From NCBI GenBank assembly GCA_005406025.1, contig BGZK01001010.1, positions 124,001 to 188,000 on the forward strand: 64,000 nucleotides of DNA. The letters are read 5' to 3'. Source of the stretch: Eumeta japonica. Lineage: Eukaryota; Arthropoda; Insecta; Lepidoptera; Psychidae. Under the pieces are notes generated by a model that was given only the letters and a program-made list of their open reading frames with translations, was not told the DNA's origin and did not search any database. Both the position numbers and the translations under genes were made by a program. This document shows positions 1 to 11,879 of this stretch, in pieces; within the stretch, counting starts at the first letter, position 1; every line of letters starts with the position of its first letter.

Positions 1-950
1 GACGCGCCGGCCGAGACGCGCGACTCGGCTATGGATGCGGCATAACGTTAATTTTGGACATTTAAAATATGGTTAATGAAAAATGTTTCTTATTAGAAAT
101 ATAACCTGATCGTTTCTTAAGATCGTATGTAACATATTTATTGAATAGACAAAAGAACCCTTAATTAAATACTCTATAGGTATCGTGAGTTGAAGTTCTA
201 ATCAGTGTATGCTGTTTTTATAAATTACTTAGCTTGAATCATTCAACCACTACAAAAATAATATATACATATTTACCATACTCGCACAATTAGTGTTTTG
301 GTATTAAAACTCCGATATTAAGAAAGAAAAATAAATTATGCAGATTTTAAACTATCTAAAAGAGTTATTGTCTGCAAAATGGGTACAGTTATTGACTGTC
401 ATTTTTAATTTTCAATTTTCAAAAGTTACCCACCAGTACTTCTGGAATCAGAGCGCGGAATAAAATGCTTTTTTAAATATAATATAGAGCGAGTGCTTTT
501 TCTCATAAGACAGTTGCACGTTTTTGGATTACTTTTGTCCATACACTATGGACATACTGGGCAAGTAAAGTAAATGGGTTTCGACTTCTTAAATTGAAGT
601 TTTTTTATTTGAGGTAAATAAAGGCCTCAATCTTAACAACAAAATCGATTTTTCTTTTATACAATAATATAATTCGTTAGTTGTATATCACTTTCCTGTT
701 TTGAACTCGGGTTTATAAATGATTAAAATAAATATATATTATAAAAATCTATAAAATAAAATTACGATTACGTGCAATTGATAACTTTGCTTTTGGTGTA
801 GTAAAAAAATTATTACGTTTTAGGAAAATGAAATTATTTTCATTAAAAAAAATACCTTCTCTATGAAGTTCACGAGAAGACATTTAATACGTTCTGAATA
901 ATCAGTTCGTTTGATTAATTTACTTTTGTCTTAGCAAGGTCTGGTGATGC
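1..950. other. AT-rich intergenic DNA, no gene seen
   Basis: The first ~30 bases are GC-rich and look like the cut edge of a CpG-rich patch. The rest is AT-rich with stops in all frames. No repeat or RNA gene was recognised. Confidence 0.5.
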
Positions 951-1090
951 TCTTCTAATATCGCTCGTTACAATGAGCCGTGGGCCGCTGGAGGGCGCGC
1001 TGACGAAACCGCGGGCGGCGGGATGACTCACGACCTCACCGCGCCACCTGACGGGCTCGAGGGCGTACACATGTTACGTGCACTTACGGT
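951..1090. other. GC/CpG-rich patch
   Basis: A short patch with many CpG dinucleotides and words such as GCGGGCGGCGGG stands out sharply from its AT-rich flanks. Short frames inside it close quickly, so it is not an obvious exon. It may be a conserved regulatory element; only its composition supports this. Confidence 0.35.
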
Positions 1091-1509
1091 TTTTTGGAGT
1101 GACAGCGACTTTCATGTTCTTTCATTTAAGCCACCTTTGGTACGTCTATGGCTCTAATAAGTGCCAGATTTTATAAATAAGTAGCTTTACTTATAATACA
1201 CCACTTACATAATAATAAAATACTCATTAAGGAAAGATCTTCAAAAGTTAAGACGAAAATCCTATTGAATTGAGACGATCAGTAGTCGTTTCTAATGGTG
1301 TGGTGGTGTAAAAATACTGGAATAATTATAACATTATCAAATTTCTGAGAACAATCTCTTTTGATCTTATTTATGAATTCAGCTTTATCCACAATTTAAC
1401 TTGCGATCCCTATCACGGATTTTTTGTGTCCAAAGTGAAACTTCGTGAATGAATTGGTGCGTCTCGTCATTTCGTGTTTTATGTTATGTCTCATATGCGA
1501 TGTACATAT

Positions 1510-1760
1510 TATGCTCATGTCATCCATCATCAGAGTCAAACTGGTCCAAGATAGATTGGAAGCTGTCAACGCCCAATGTCACCAACGCGATATCCCGGCT
1601 GCCGGACCAACGTGCGCTCCGAGGCACAGGGCGAGGTTTTCATTTCACTTGAATTGCAATCTCCTCAGTCAATTCGCCCTTAACCAGGGTTTGAACCGTG
1701 TACTTAGCCTTTGATTTTCAGGGAACACGCTGAGCTCCCGGCCACCACTCACCCAATAAC
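1510..1760 (-). repeat. SINE-like interspersed repeat, minus strand
   Basis: Read on the minus strand, a box-B-like word GGTTCAAACCC is followed by GGGCGAATTGACTGAGGAG. Nearly the same follow-on, GGGCGAATTGACCGATGAG, comes after the tRNA-like head at 45.2 kb, so the two look like one family. The word CGCTCCGAGGCACAGGGCGA inside it resembles one in the 4.4-kb repeat. Open frames here (for example 1445-1714) are by-products of the repeat. Confidence 0.5.
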
Positions 1761-2039
1761 ATAGTTGCTACACTACACTAATAAGGCACATATTATCTTC
1801 CCGCTATCTTCCTTTGTGTATAGTGTAATACGCACAGAAACCTTCGATTTGCATGTACTATGCTATCTATTTTAACACTATATAGACAAACCAGTTTTCA
1901 TTATTATTTTATATAAAAACCTATGCAAATGCATCTTTATAAAATATAACTAGAAAAAATATTTAAAATAATGAACCATATATTTTTAATTTTTAGCGGT
2001 CCTCCATAATTTGTTTGTCTTTATCAGGTATAATCTATT
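1761..2039. other. AT-rich intergenic DNA
   Basis: Nothing recognisable between two repeats. Confidence 0.4.
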
Positions 2040-2435
2040 TTGGAGCCCAATTTTTAGGATTCTGAGCCAAAATGACAAAAGCGGAACCCTTATAGTTTCG
2101 TCACATATGTCCGTCCGTCACATATGTCACAGACATTTTACTCAAAAACTACAAGATCTACAGTGCTGAAATTCGGCGTATAAGTGTCTTGTATAAACCA
2201 TTACTTAGTTTCGCAGTTAACAAACTATAATAAATGTTTCTATTGGAGGCACTCCATATATGTAACAGAGCAGAAAAAAAATTTTTCTGCGATTATCAAT
2301 GTATGATACACATTGCGACAGTTCTTTTAAAAATATTTTTTACATCTATAGTGTATTTCTTTGTAGTAACGGCTTCGGACCCCTACGTTGAGCATGGCAT
2401 GACATGTTCTTAGCCGGTTCTTTTCGTATATAATA
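2040..2435 (+). repeat. Interspersed repeat, internally deleted copy (family also at 57.6 and 61.0 kb)
   Basis: It contains CATATGTCCGTCCGTCACAT, a block ending in ACTCCATATATGTAACAGA, then CTTTTAAAAATATTTTTTAC and TTCTTTGTAGTAACGGC...CTTAGCCGGTTCTTTT. The same blocks occur in the same order at 61.0-61.66 kb and inverted at 57.56-58.27 kb. Those copies have an extra central part with a C homopolymer that is absent here. I know this as a common lepidopteran repeat but cannot assign its class. Confidence 0.6.
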
Positions 2436-2604
2436 ATAACATAACAAACACAAAAATGTTAATGTTTGAGCCCAGAGCGAATGAGCGCAGATAGATAGAC
2501 TAATAAGCAGATTCAGATGTTGGTGTGAAATTTGTGTATCAATTTTAAGGTGAAACGTAGATATACATCTAGAAAAGACATGTTTTAAAAGTTACATATT
2601 TTGC

Positions 2605-2835
2605 GTCATTTTGTGTCGGGACGCTCAATCGTTTGTGGTGCAGAGCGTCGCTGAGTATACGCCGCAGCGCGATGAATCAGGCCGGGGCGTGAGAGCGCGC
2701 GTGGGCGGCGCGCGCGCAAATTATCGCGGCTCAGATAGTTGGTTAAATACGAACACCTCTGCACCTTGCGAAACGCGGCTCGTCCGACGCGGCTGTCGAG
2801 GACCTCCGCGTGCCCTTTTAAGCGCATGCGATCAC
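2605..2835. other. CpG-rich patch
   Basis: GC-rich core with runs such as GCGCGCGTGGGCGGCGCGCG. Overlapping open frames exist on both strands (2606-2827 and 2611-2847), which is typical of stop-poor GC-rich DNA rather than a gene. Candidate regulatory element. Confidence 0.35.
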
Positions 2836-2840
2836 GATTT

Positions 2841-4385
2841 CTTATAGTCTGTTATGATTCCTTGATTTCCCGAATGGAATCTTATTATGTGACTGTTATG
2901 TCGGTCTATTGCAACCGTTTACAAATCTATTTATAAACATTTTGGATTTGAGAATAGAAATATACGTAATAGAGGGAATTTGAAAATAATGTATACAGAT
3001 TGCTATTGTTGAAAGTACATTATACACGAATATTAATAAAAAATACGTCATCATCTCATATTTCCCTATTTTTCTAACTATAATATTAATGACAATGTAA
3101 GTAATAATCGGATATTGCTAAAGCACTCTGTTGGGAATACGGAGATAAGTGTTATAAATCTTGGAAGGCTATTTTTTAATGCGGTAAAATATTTTTTCCC
3201 GCGAAACAAAATCTAAGTGAAATAAGTCGCGAGCAGCCGCTAGTATGAAAACACTTTAACAATATTTTATCCATAACGTTACAGTTCTATGATAAGTTTT
3301 TCTTATTTCTGTTTTCATATGTTAAATTTATCTGGGATGTGTCAACAAAAATGTAAATAGAGTTAACTCTTGGCCGGAAGTTGCCAAATGATAGCTGTTG
3401 TATAGAGATATCAATAGGAGAGATATTCAAATGTCTTTGTTTCATAGGTTTATAAATAACATATGGAATGCGTTGCATTATTTTAACAATTTAAATTTTA
3501 GTATTTTGCCACTTTTCCATTCGTGCGGAAAGTAGATAAGAACAATCATAAAATAATGAATGATGAATAAGATAAGCGTGGATTTATTGGATTCATAAAA
3601 CTGAAGACTTGGAGGTGGGAGCTCGCTCCATGGCCGATCCGCCGAGACGTTCGAGCAGCAAAATTGAAGGATTGTCTTAATAACTTCTCAACGAGGATAA
3701 CTTTCTACCAACATTTCAAATATAAATATAATTATTATGTATTATACATACAGTAGACAATATAAACACAAAGAGCCAACTCCGTATCAACTTCATCCAA
3801 GTTAATGCCTCTGATTCCAGAAGGTAAAAACGCATTGCAATTCAAAAAGTACGATGCGCTTCATCGTTGCCACACATCTAAATAGGTCTAAATCACTCGA
3901 TGGAGTTATTTTAGACGTAGCAAAATTGTTATAATACAATAGTATAAGCAATGATTAGCAGAGTTTTTGATTATTGAAAAAATATATAGCATCTCCAGAT
4001 GTGTTTGCAACTTTGTTTCAAAAGTAGATTTAAATTTTTGTTTGTGATTACCACCAACCAATATTGCACCATTAATTTCACATTTAGTATCACTTTATAA
4101 AATTTGGGTTTGTTTGTTTTTTCATTTATCTGTTTATTTTTCCATTACTTTATGATCTAGTGACTTATATGTAATTTTAGAAACTTACAGCTTCTAATAT
4201 ACAAAGCGTTTACACCATTGTTACATAAGCATTATGCAAAATATAAACTAATAATGCAAATATGAGCAATTTTGAGCTGAAGCGTCTTCCATTTCGGTCA
4301 GTAGGCCGACACTTGCAAAAACCAAATATTATGAAAATTATGGGAAGATCCATAAAATTTGTATACTGATTGTTCTATTGTCAGG
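2841..4385. other. AT-rich intergenic DNA
   Basis: No gene seen. Around 3218-3245 the word GCGAGCAGCCGCTAGT resembles the terminal tail of common lepidopteran repeats. A short GC patch lies at 3613-3660. Confidence 0.4.
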
Positions 4386-4389
4386 TTTC

Positions 4390-4660
4390 TTACCCCACCG
4401 TCAAGCCATACCCTTCCACAATTTTCTTGTCTCAGATTGATGGGTTTTAGCCTTAAGCCTTCGCGCTGGCCGGCGCGGATTGGGGCTGTTAAGGACTATC
4501 GTCACCGATGACAAAGTCCGGCACTGACAGCTTAACGTGCTCTCGGCGGCACGGAGCGTGTGGTTTCCGTTGACTTGAGTGAAAACCTCATCGTTTAATG
4601 CGGCTGAGGTCACAATCGAATATAACACCTTCTGATCCGAAGCTGAGCCTTAACAACACA
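4390..4660. repeat. Interspersed repeat, GC-richer than surroundings
   Basis: A sharply bounded segment contains AGCTTAACGTGCTCTCGGCG and GGCACGGAGCG, resembling part of the repeat at 1.5-1.76 kb and other lepidopteran repeats known to me. The minus-strand frame 4401-4628 runs through it and has no recognisable protein. Orientation and class are uncertain. Confidence 0.45.
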
Positions 4661-5316
4661 GGCACCACCTCTCCATACTGATTTAATGTTTCTTTTTATT
4701 AGAATTTATGGAGTGTACTTGAAAACCATATCCAAATTTCGTTTGATACTTTTCTTTCGCTTTTAACATAAAAAAAATCTCTGTGGCTAAAATATTAAAA
4801 ATAGATATCTGGTATTGTGGATTTATTTATAAAGCTATTAAAGGTTAATATTTTTGTAAACATTTTATTTCCTTCTTAAAAACCATTTAGGTAACGCACG
4901 CTAATAAATCAACCACATTAATTATCATAAAATGTATGATTCTTAATGTGGTTGTAATAAAAAAAACACATAAAATCAACCACATAAATTTTTATGACTT
5001 CAATTCCTATTATTATTATCATTTGCTATTGAAAGCACATTTTATTCACAATTAAAAACAGTTTATAATACTCAGGAATTGGAGTATTAGCTTCCTATTA
5101 ATGATAGAATTTTCGGAATCGGATCAGTAATTCCAGAGACTATACTCTACATCCAAATTTATAAACTTTATTTCTTTGCAATATTATCACAAACAAATGA
5201 CAACCAAATAGTTCTTTTGTTTTAGAATAAATGACAGATTTACATAATCTATTCAACGTGGAAAACTACGATGAAATTATGACTTACAAACAGGGATACG
5301 CATAGGCACACATATG
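4661..5316. other. AT-rich DNA with a hairpin
   Basis: No gene. An imperfect hairpin (4910-4954) is listed separately, and a third partial copy of its arm (TCAACCACATAA) follows near 4978. Confidence 0.4.
4910..4954. repeat. Imperfect hairpin, CAACCACATTAA arms
   Basis: CAACCACATTAA at the left pairs perfectly with TTAATGTGGTTG at the right. Pairing continues partly inward towards a short AT loop. Confidence 0.6.

Positions 5317-5370
<54 letters not shown>
5317..5370. repeat. Compound microsatellite (CA)14(GA)13
   Basis: An uninterrupted CA run (5317-5344) passes directly into a GA run (5345-5370). The minus-strand frame across it codes only for repeated Ser-Leu and Cys-Val and is not a gene. 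Confidence 0.95.
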
Positions 5371-6321
5371 CATGCATTAATAAAACTAAATAAAAAGAAA
5401 TGAATGTGGCTCTTAACGAACTACAAAAATAATTTTTTTTATGATTGCTATACGATGTATCGAAATCACACATGTTCTATTATTTATCCAACCATGTGTT
5501 CTGACAGTCTACTAATTTTCATGAAAATCAGTTAAACCTTTTTTAAAGTTATAAAAAGACAAACAGACAGATATATATAATAATTTAAAAAATGGTAGAA
5601 TGTGAAATTTGGCTCAGTTAGTCATACAACAAACATACATAAAAAAAATTTTTCCAAAACAAATTTATGTAAAAACAGACGTCAGAGATTTATTTAGTAA
5701 TATAAAGCTAATAGAAACTAATAGGGATCTTATCTATCGAGCCTCGCCACGGTGAAACTGCACATTAAAATCGCCCTCTGGTACATTTCCTGAGCACGTG
5801 TGTCAGTGGCGACGTCTCTTGCGTACAATTCCGCTCATTTAATTTGATGTGACGCAGTTATAAACTATTGGTTGAAGTGGAGCGTAGCGCCTTGCAACAG
5901 GAGTGCTCCGCGATATTACGTACTAAAATATCGGCACGTTTGCTTATTTTTTGGCCATAAAGTTGTATGCGACAAAACTATTTTATTCGTTCAAAACAAA
6001 AACTAAGATTAATCTCAAAACAATCCAACTGGCATTTTGAAGTGTTTGCATAGATTAATCTATGTAGAAAATTTGAAGGTATAAATGAGTTCCATTTACA
6101 TATAAAATATAAATCTCTGTTTTAAAAGAGGTAATTTTGATATTGATTTATGTGTATAAAAGTTAATCAATCGTGTAACGGCAACTTTCAAAATGATGCC
6201 AATGACATGAAGAATCGGGTCACCAAAGATTATTTTGCATTACAATGATTTGATTAGAATATCTTAATCCCAAAATAAATGTGCGAAAATTCGCAAGTTC
6301 GTTTGACGGCGGCGCCAGAAA
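5371..6321. other. AT-rich DNA with old repeat debris
   Basis: The stretch near 5500-5640 (AAAAAGACAAACAGACAG and neighbours) resembles decayed lepidopteran transposon DNA. A moderately GC-rich stretch lies at 5740-5940. No gene. Confidence 0.35.
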
Positions 6322-6323
6322 TA

Positions 6324-6878
6324 GTCTAAGATCCGGCATTAGAAAAATATACCCTCATCTGTTAATTGAATCAAATAAAGTTTTAAAAGTAGATAAGAGT
6401 ATTATAAATTTATGAGCACGATGTCTGCCGCCGTAGTCCTGCTGCTATTAAAATTAATTAATTAATTAACAATTAATTTTTTGCTTCTTATGTTAATTGC
6501 ATATCGCAAGTACAAAACTTTTGAATATGTTGTTTTATATCTTGTTACAATAGGCAGCGACCTTTATGACTGTTACGGTTACCTGTAGCCAGATGTAAAC
6601 AGGTAAATAAACTGAACTTATTTTCCTCATCTGTTAATTAAAAAATATGAACACTTATGTAAAGCTTACAAAGTTCTAAATATATTTATAATTGGCAGTT
6701 ACTCTGAAATTATTTGCAGCCTACATAAAGAAAAAAATAAGTAATGAGTGTTAATAGCAGCAGGACTACGGCGGCAGACATTGTTCTCATAAATTTATAT
6801 TATTGTTATCTCTCCTTAAAGCATTATTTGATTCAATTAACAGATGAAGGTATATTTTTCTAATGCCGGATCTTAGAC
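6324..6878. mobile_element. MITE / fold-back element with ~127-bp terminal inverted repeats and TA flanks
   Basis: The left arm (6324-6450) and right arm (6751-6878) are inverted copies at about 90% identity by eye. The outer ends are GTCTAAGATCCGGCATTAG and its complement; the inner ends contain GTAGTCCTGCTGCTATTA. TA lies immediately outside both ends (6322-6323 and 6879-6880), as expected for a Tc1/mariner-type insertion site. The ~300-bp centre has no open frame. It repeats the arm word CCTCATCTGTTAATT near 6627. No transposase, so any movement needed one supplied elsewhere. Confidence 0.8.
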
Positions 6879-6880
6879 TA

Positions 6881-7335
6881 AAAGGGCTGAAATCTGAATG
6901 AGAACTATTTGAAATGATAGCTATGAAAAGCTACGGCATTAATTAAGTTCATTTCAAAGAAAATTTGTTATTTCTATTTCAGTTCGATGTAAAATGCGTG
7001 ACTGATTAATTAAATGTAGTTTATGAATAACTATAAGTCTAAGAAATATGAAACTTTGAATGTATCTGACTTTTGTAGCCTAGAGAGCACATTTTAATAA
7101 AAGTTTAGAATTTGTTTTGCCAGTATTTGTAATTTTATGCTACAATATTTGAATGGATACAAAACTTGCCAAGTCGTAAACTTAACTTGTTTTCATATTC
7201 AATTTTATATGTTGAAATTTGGGAATCAGTGATTAAGAGAAGGTTTTACTAAATGCGCAAAACTGCAAGTATATAAGAACAAATAGATTTTATCTAATAG
7301 GGGGTCGAATGTGGTTTGAGATGTGTCGCGTAATA
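6881..7335. other. AT-rich intergenic DNA
   Basis: Nothing recognised. Confidence 0.4.
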
Positions 7336-7680
7336 TAACTCAAGGCCGCTGTGGCGTTCTTTCGCTTTGCGACCTCGGCTGATTGCCGTGTGTCCAGATA
7401 TTATATTGTATGGTATCTTCCGTCTAGGAATCAGACTAGCAATCAGTTGGTATTTTCACGTGGTCAGCACCAAGAACGGCGCGGACGCGACAGACTTATG
7501 ACTCACTTATGTAACCGGCCAACACATGACGCGGTGCCTGTGGCGCGCGGGCGCTCGCGGGCGGTACGTGATCTCGAATAAAGCGCGCCCGCGCCGCCGG
7601 AATGCGCGATCCGCTGCGTGACGCGACTGCCGACGCGCCGCCCGACGCCCGACGCCCGGTGTCGGGCCTGACGTACTAAT
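7336..7680. other. GC-rich patch with heptamer repeats
   Basis: GC content rises towards 7500-7670, where CGCCCGA/CGCCCGG heptamers occur in tandem (about 7641-7663). The frame 7351-7581 crosses it but shows no domain. Candidate regulatory island. Confidence 0.35.
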
Positions 7681-7689
7681 TCGCTTATT

Positions 7690-9035
7690 TATTGATATCG
7701 TATTTTTTGCATAACGTTAGGAAAACAATACTGTGAGCGCTGGATTTTCCAGATTAAAAAATTTAAAACGAAACATTTTTTTTCAAAACCAAGCTTTTCT
7801 TGAAGAACATGAATTTGACTTTCAGTACAGTTGTACTTCAGTACCACTGTACTAAAGTTAAAACTGATATTTAGTAAAACGGAAAATCAAAAAAGTGTTA
7901 TTGCAAAAAGTACCTTCTACAATTTGGTTTTGTCACTTCAAGATTCATTTACATTGAGTTTTACCTGATAGTTTAGAGCTAGCAATTTTTTTGATTAGTA
8001 AGATCAGTGTTAACAAAAACCATATGTTCGGTTCTAACTCTTTCATTACAACCTTTATAACATTAGTGTCACTATCATTAAATCTTACAACAAGAAAATT
8101 AGTCCAAATTCGAATTTCTGTTCTGTCACGAGGGCCCTGCGGCGTCCGTCTTCAACTTGCATAGCTAGATTCTGGTCATTACGAACAATGAAAACTACTC
8201 ACGATAAAAAAATGAACTTTTCTACCACACGTCATTGGAGGCGCAGAGCGTTATGTTATCTACCACCTCCCCATTAGATCAGCTCGACTGCACCACAATC
8301 GTTTATTTTCATGCAAACCGTACACATTGTTAAAATTTCGGATCGACATTCGACGCTGCGTGAAGAGATGATATTGCCTGCATACATCAGGACCTGGTCA
8401 TCAAGTTATTGTGTTGTCATCGGGTTTGTATATGTATACTTCATTTAAATTCAAATGAATACCTAGAAGTCGATGGAAATTCACTTGCCAAAAATTGATT
8501 TGTTTTTAACTGAATAAATAAATGAATCAAATTTTAACCTTGATTGTTTTAATATAATTTTAGTAACATTATTTAAATTAACGTTTTTAGAGAACTGTGC
8601 TATTGAATACAAAAACTGAAAATAATCTTTCAATTACAAGAATGTATCTATTTCGTTTAAAGGATATCCACGCCCTATTTATAAAACGCATGTGTTTCTT
8701 TTAATGAAAAAAATCACTAGTAAAACATGTATTTCCCTTTCACTCTTTGCCATATTATACACTCCATCAGGCATTTCCTGTTCTCAACACGATCTCGTTC
8801 ACGCTATCTGCAATAATTAATATTTATCGCTTTAAAAAGCATCTTGAGCTTCACGTACGAATGTAGTCTTGATGTATATAATTAGAATCCTATAATTTTT
8901 CCATATAACTCCACTCGATATAGCGATTTTAATTCAATCAGTTCGGTGGATAATTAGGATTGTTTTGTCTTTCATAAAATATTTTTCTAGATCGTTCTGA
9001 AAAATTGAAAAATAGGTAGTAAACATTAAAAGCTG
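7690..9035. other. AT-rich intergenic DNA
   Basis: No gene or recognised repeat. A balanced-composition stretch at about 8110-8420 could be a conserved non-coding element. Confidence 0.35.
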
Positions 9036-9039
9036 CGTA

Positions 9040-9195
9040 ATAGGTGTACGCAGCCTGCGCCCGCCGCCGACGGTGACCGCAGCGGCGGCGACGGCGTACG
9101 CGCGGCGACACGATCCGCAGCGCGTGCCGCGCCGCCCGCCGCCCGCCGCCCGCCCCGCGCGCTGATCGCTATCTGCGGTCGCATGCCTTCCCGGT
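9040..9195. other. CpG-rich patch with (CCGCCCG)n tandem heptamer
   Basis: Very GC-rich. At 9131-9157 the heptamer CCGCCCG repeats about three times. The same heptamer on the opposite strand occurs at 52198-52225. No open frame that looks like a protein. Confidence 0.45.
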
Positions 9196-9204
9196 GCGCT
9201 GGTC

Positions 9205-10342
9205 TCTCAGGTGGGTTGCGTTAAACAGATACTTCATTTTTAATAGCTGTCACAACATCGACTACCTTCTTTTTCTGAAAAGTAATTAAGTCTATATCGA
9301 GAAGTCGATGTAAGTCGAGATTCCGTTTCGACTACCACTATAGGTACGGGGTAGAAACTAGAGAAATTTAGATTTCTTTAGTATTCTAGTTTGACTTTTT
9401 ATGGTTTATACGTATCAAGGAACTGAAAGCTTTCTAATATTGCTTACATTCAGGAAAAACATTGATAAATTGTATTTCGTTCCCAGAAACATTTGAGAAT
9501 TACAAATATATTTAACTGTTCAAACTTAATAATCTTTCCTAAAACTTATTGTTTAATTTTATATAACTAACCCTAGCACGTCGAAGCACGTCAATTCGAT
9601 CAGAACATCAGCATCAGCTAATTCACTTTAGACTAATCATTATTACAAAAAAAAAAGAAAATGAATTGTCTAACCTTTTCACATTGATTTCGAAAGTTTG
9701 AAAAAAGAAATAATGAGGAGTCTTTGGAACATCCATTTGGAATAAAGTTCCTTTCGCTATATGTACCTATACATATTTTATGAATTGAATAATAATAATG
9801 AAAGTAATTAACATCTTTAAAGGTAATTAAATATAATTATTTTATAATCATAGTATAATATGCAAAAATAATGATGTTCTTTTTTTCTATAGTTGAATAT
9901 TTATAACAGTAGTTCGCGTATTCCCAAAATTTATTAAAGTACAATTCATTGCATCTCTTATTATTTTTTATAATAAACAAGTAGTATAATTTGCATGTAC
10001 TAAAACATGATACATACAAAAATTCTTTCTTGTTAAAAAAATTAAATGTTGAGGGTATATAATAATACATAAATTTTTAGAGATAGTTTCATTATAAAAG
10101 TTTTGGAAAGTTAGTTTTTGTTGTTGCATAGATACTTATCTATGCTTGCAAATAAAATATTCCATCAAATGTAATTTTTTTATATCGTAGTTCGTCAAAA
10201 ATATCTTAATTTTTTTGAAGTAATTTATTAAAATTATTATTCAATAATTGGTTTTGATATAAAAGTAATACTAATTTTATAAAAAATAACAATAAAATTA
10301 ATTAAAACGTTTAAAAGCAATTAATGAATAAAAAAATTAAAT
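9205..10342. other. AT-rich intergenic DNA
   Basis: No gene. The 20-mer AAGTTCCTTTCGCTATATGT at 9745-9764 recurs exactly at 37747-37766, which suggests a shared repeat edge. Confidence 0.4.
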
Positions 10343-10407
10343 GATACGAGAGATTCGAATCCGGGTACTCCGCGCGCGCGACGTAGTGAACAGCTGAGCT
10401 AAATCGT
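10343..10407 (-). repeat. tRNA-like SINE head or tRNA pseudogene, minus strand
   Basis: On the minus strand a box A-like TTAGCTCAGCTG (complement of 10391-10402) is followed ~29 nt later by a box B-like GGATTCGAATC (complement of 10352-10362), close to normal tRNA spacing. The acceptor and T stems do not pair well, so this is not a functional tRNA. An AT-rich tail follows on that strand. A degenerate tRNA gene copy is the alternative. Confidence 0.55.
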
Positions 10408-10409
10408 AC

Positions 10410-10779
10410 AACTATTCTCGGCCGAAAAGAGTTGTGCTATACTTAAAAGAAATATACAGCGGTCAGCATTTTTCGTTGCGGTTACGCTTTTTTGTTTGTA
10501 TAACTCCGATTCGCCAAGCGCTTGAGTGTAATGTGAAATAAGGGATCTCGTTTAAAAAAAAAAGAATTTGAATCCGAAGAGCTCAAAAATATTATCGTCC
10601 AATGGAATATTTTAAACTCTCGGAGTTTTAAGCTTGTAGATTCAAACTGGCCTTCGGGATCGACCGTTTCCTAGATTTGTGGAATAGAATAAAATTATGT
10701 ATTTACTGCATTTTAAAATAAAATCTCTTCTTTACTAATCATCTGTCTTCACACAGTTTATTTCAAACGACAATCCAAT
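10410..10779. other. AT-rich intergenic DNA
   Basis: Nothing beyond possible flank of the SINE. Confidence 0.35.
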
Positions 10780-11290
10780 TGACGTCAACAAAAGCCATTC
10801 AAGCCTTCCAACAGGCCCTCTCGGACCGTCCTCATTGTGCGTTATTTGGGTCGGGTCACAATATTTATGAGCGATGATGCGACGACCGCATACAATGCAT
10901 CGCGGCTGCTCCAAAAACACATTCGGGCTGCGCCTGCAGCCGGCAGAAACAATGAGGCCCTAATGCGGTGTGCGCCCGCGCCCGAGAGCTCGGTCTTCGG
11001 CGATCGTAAGCGATGGAGGCGGCAATGCAAACGGGGTAATGAAAATGTAGCATTCGGTAATTAACTGTGATTCATTCCAAGAAAAAGCGGTCAGAAAGAT
11101 TTCAACAGTATTCCTCCTGTATTATTATTTTTTGTTCCAGATCGAGGAGCGCGCACAGTGCACACTGGCACTAGATTGGACTCTAAGCGGGCTCGGCGCG
11201 AGTGGGGTTGTTCCGCAGCGCCACTCCCGACGACGAATTCAGCAGCGCGATGAGAGCGCCGGGTCGGCCAGTTCAGCGTGCCCTACGTAG
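10780..11290. other. Composite candidate regulatory element (balanced and GC-rich)
   Basis: The first half (10780-11065) has complex, non-repetitive sequence with TTTATGA (10864-10870), ATGCAAAC (octamer-like) and GGTAATTAAC (homeodomain-like). The second half (11130-11290) is GC-rich and preceded by a pyrimidine-rich stretch ending in TTGTTCCAG, which could be a 3' splice site. Overlapping frames on both strands are not convincing proteins. Confidence 0.35.
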
Positions 11291-11344
11291 AGGTTTTTCA
11301 AACAAAACGAAAATGACTCATTGAAGGACATATAAAATAATACC

Positions 11345-11545
11345 TATGCGTCCGTCGTTGTGCGCATATCATGCAAAAACTACCGGATGTCATTAAATGA
11401 ATATTTTTTAGTTGCATTTCTTGTACATTTGGATTTTGTTTACGATAACAATTATCGAACCTTCTTTGTTATGGTTTCAAAGAACACGATAATTTCAAAG
11501 ACCTCTTCTGGTTTAATCGAATTCAATAAATTAGGTTAGCCACAG
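11345..11545 (+). repeat. Interspersed repeat (related copy at 21.4 kb)
   Basis: CGTCGTTGTGCGCATATCATGCAAAA...GGATGTCATTAAATGAA and a downstream TTTAATCGAATTC align with the segment at 21375-21560 in the same order. I recognise the pattern as a widespread lepidopteran repeat of unknown class. Confidence 0.5.
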
Positions 11546-11879
11546 CTCAGTGAAAAAATATACGATACAGTTTTATAAGCTCCCGTGGTTTAGGGTTTTG
11601 CTAGAATTACTAAAAACTCTTATAGTATGACCGAAAGTATTACAAATTATTATTATTAGCGCAGAGACATTCTTTAGAATGGTTTAGGGTTCCTTGTTTC
11701 TATTCTGTGAGGTACTTTTTAAGTTTTGTTTCACTTTTGTGTTAGTTGTTTGGGCAAATTTATATAAATATAACTGTATAAGATTTTTTTTTTATTTAAA
11801 ACGTTATAAATCTCAGTCGTAACCAAAAGTAGTAAACAGAATCTTTTTAATATTACCTTCTTATAAGCGAACACTGTTC

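Noticed and set aside
5249..5473. 74-codon minus frame with Leu-Ser and Cys-Val repeats
   Set aside because: It is the translation of the CA/GA microsatellite.
10343..10407. Possible functional tRNA gene, minus strand
   Set aside because: Boxes A and B are present, but acceptor and T stems fail to pair; SINE or pseudogene fits better.
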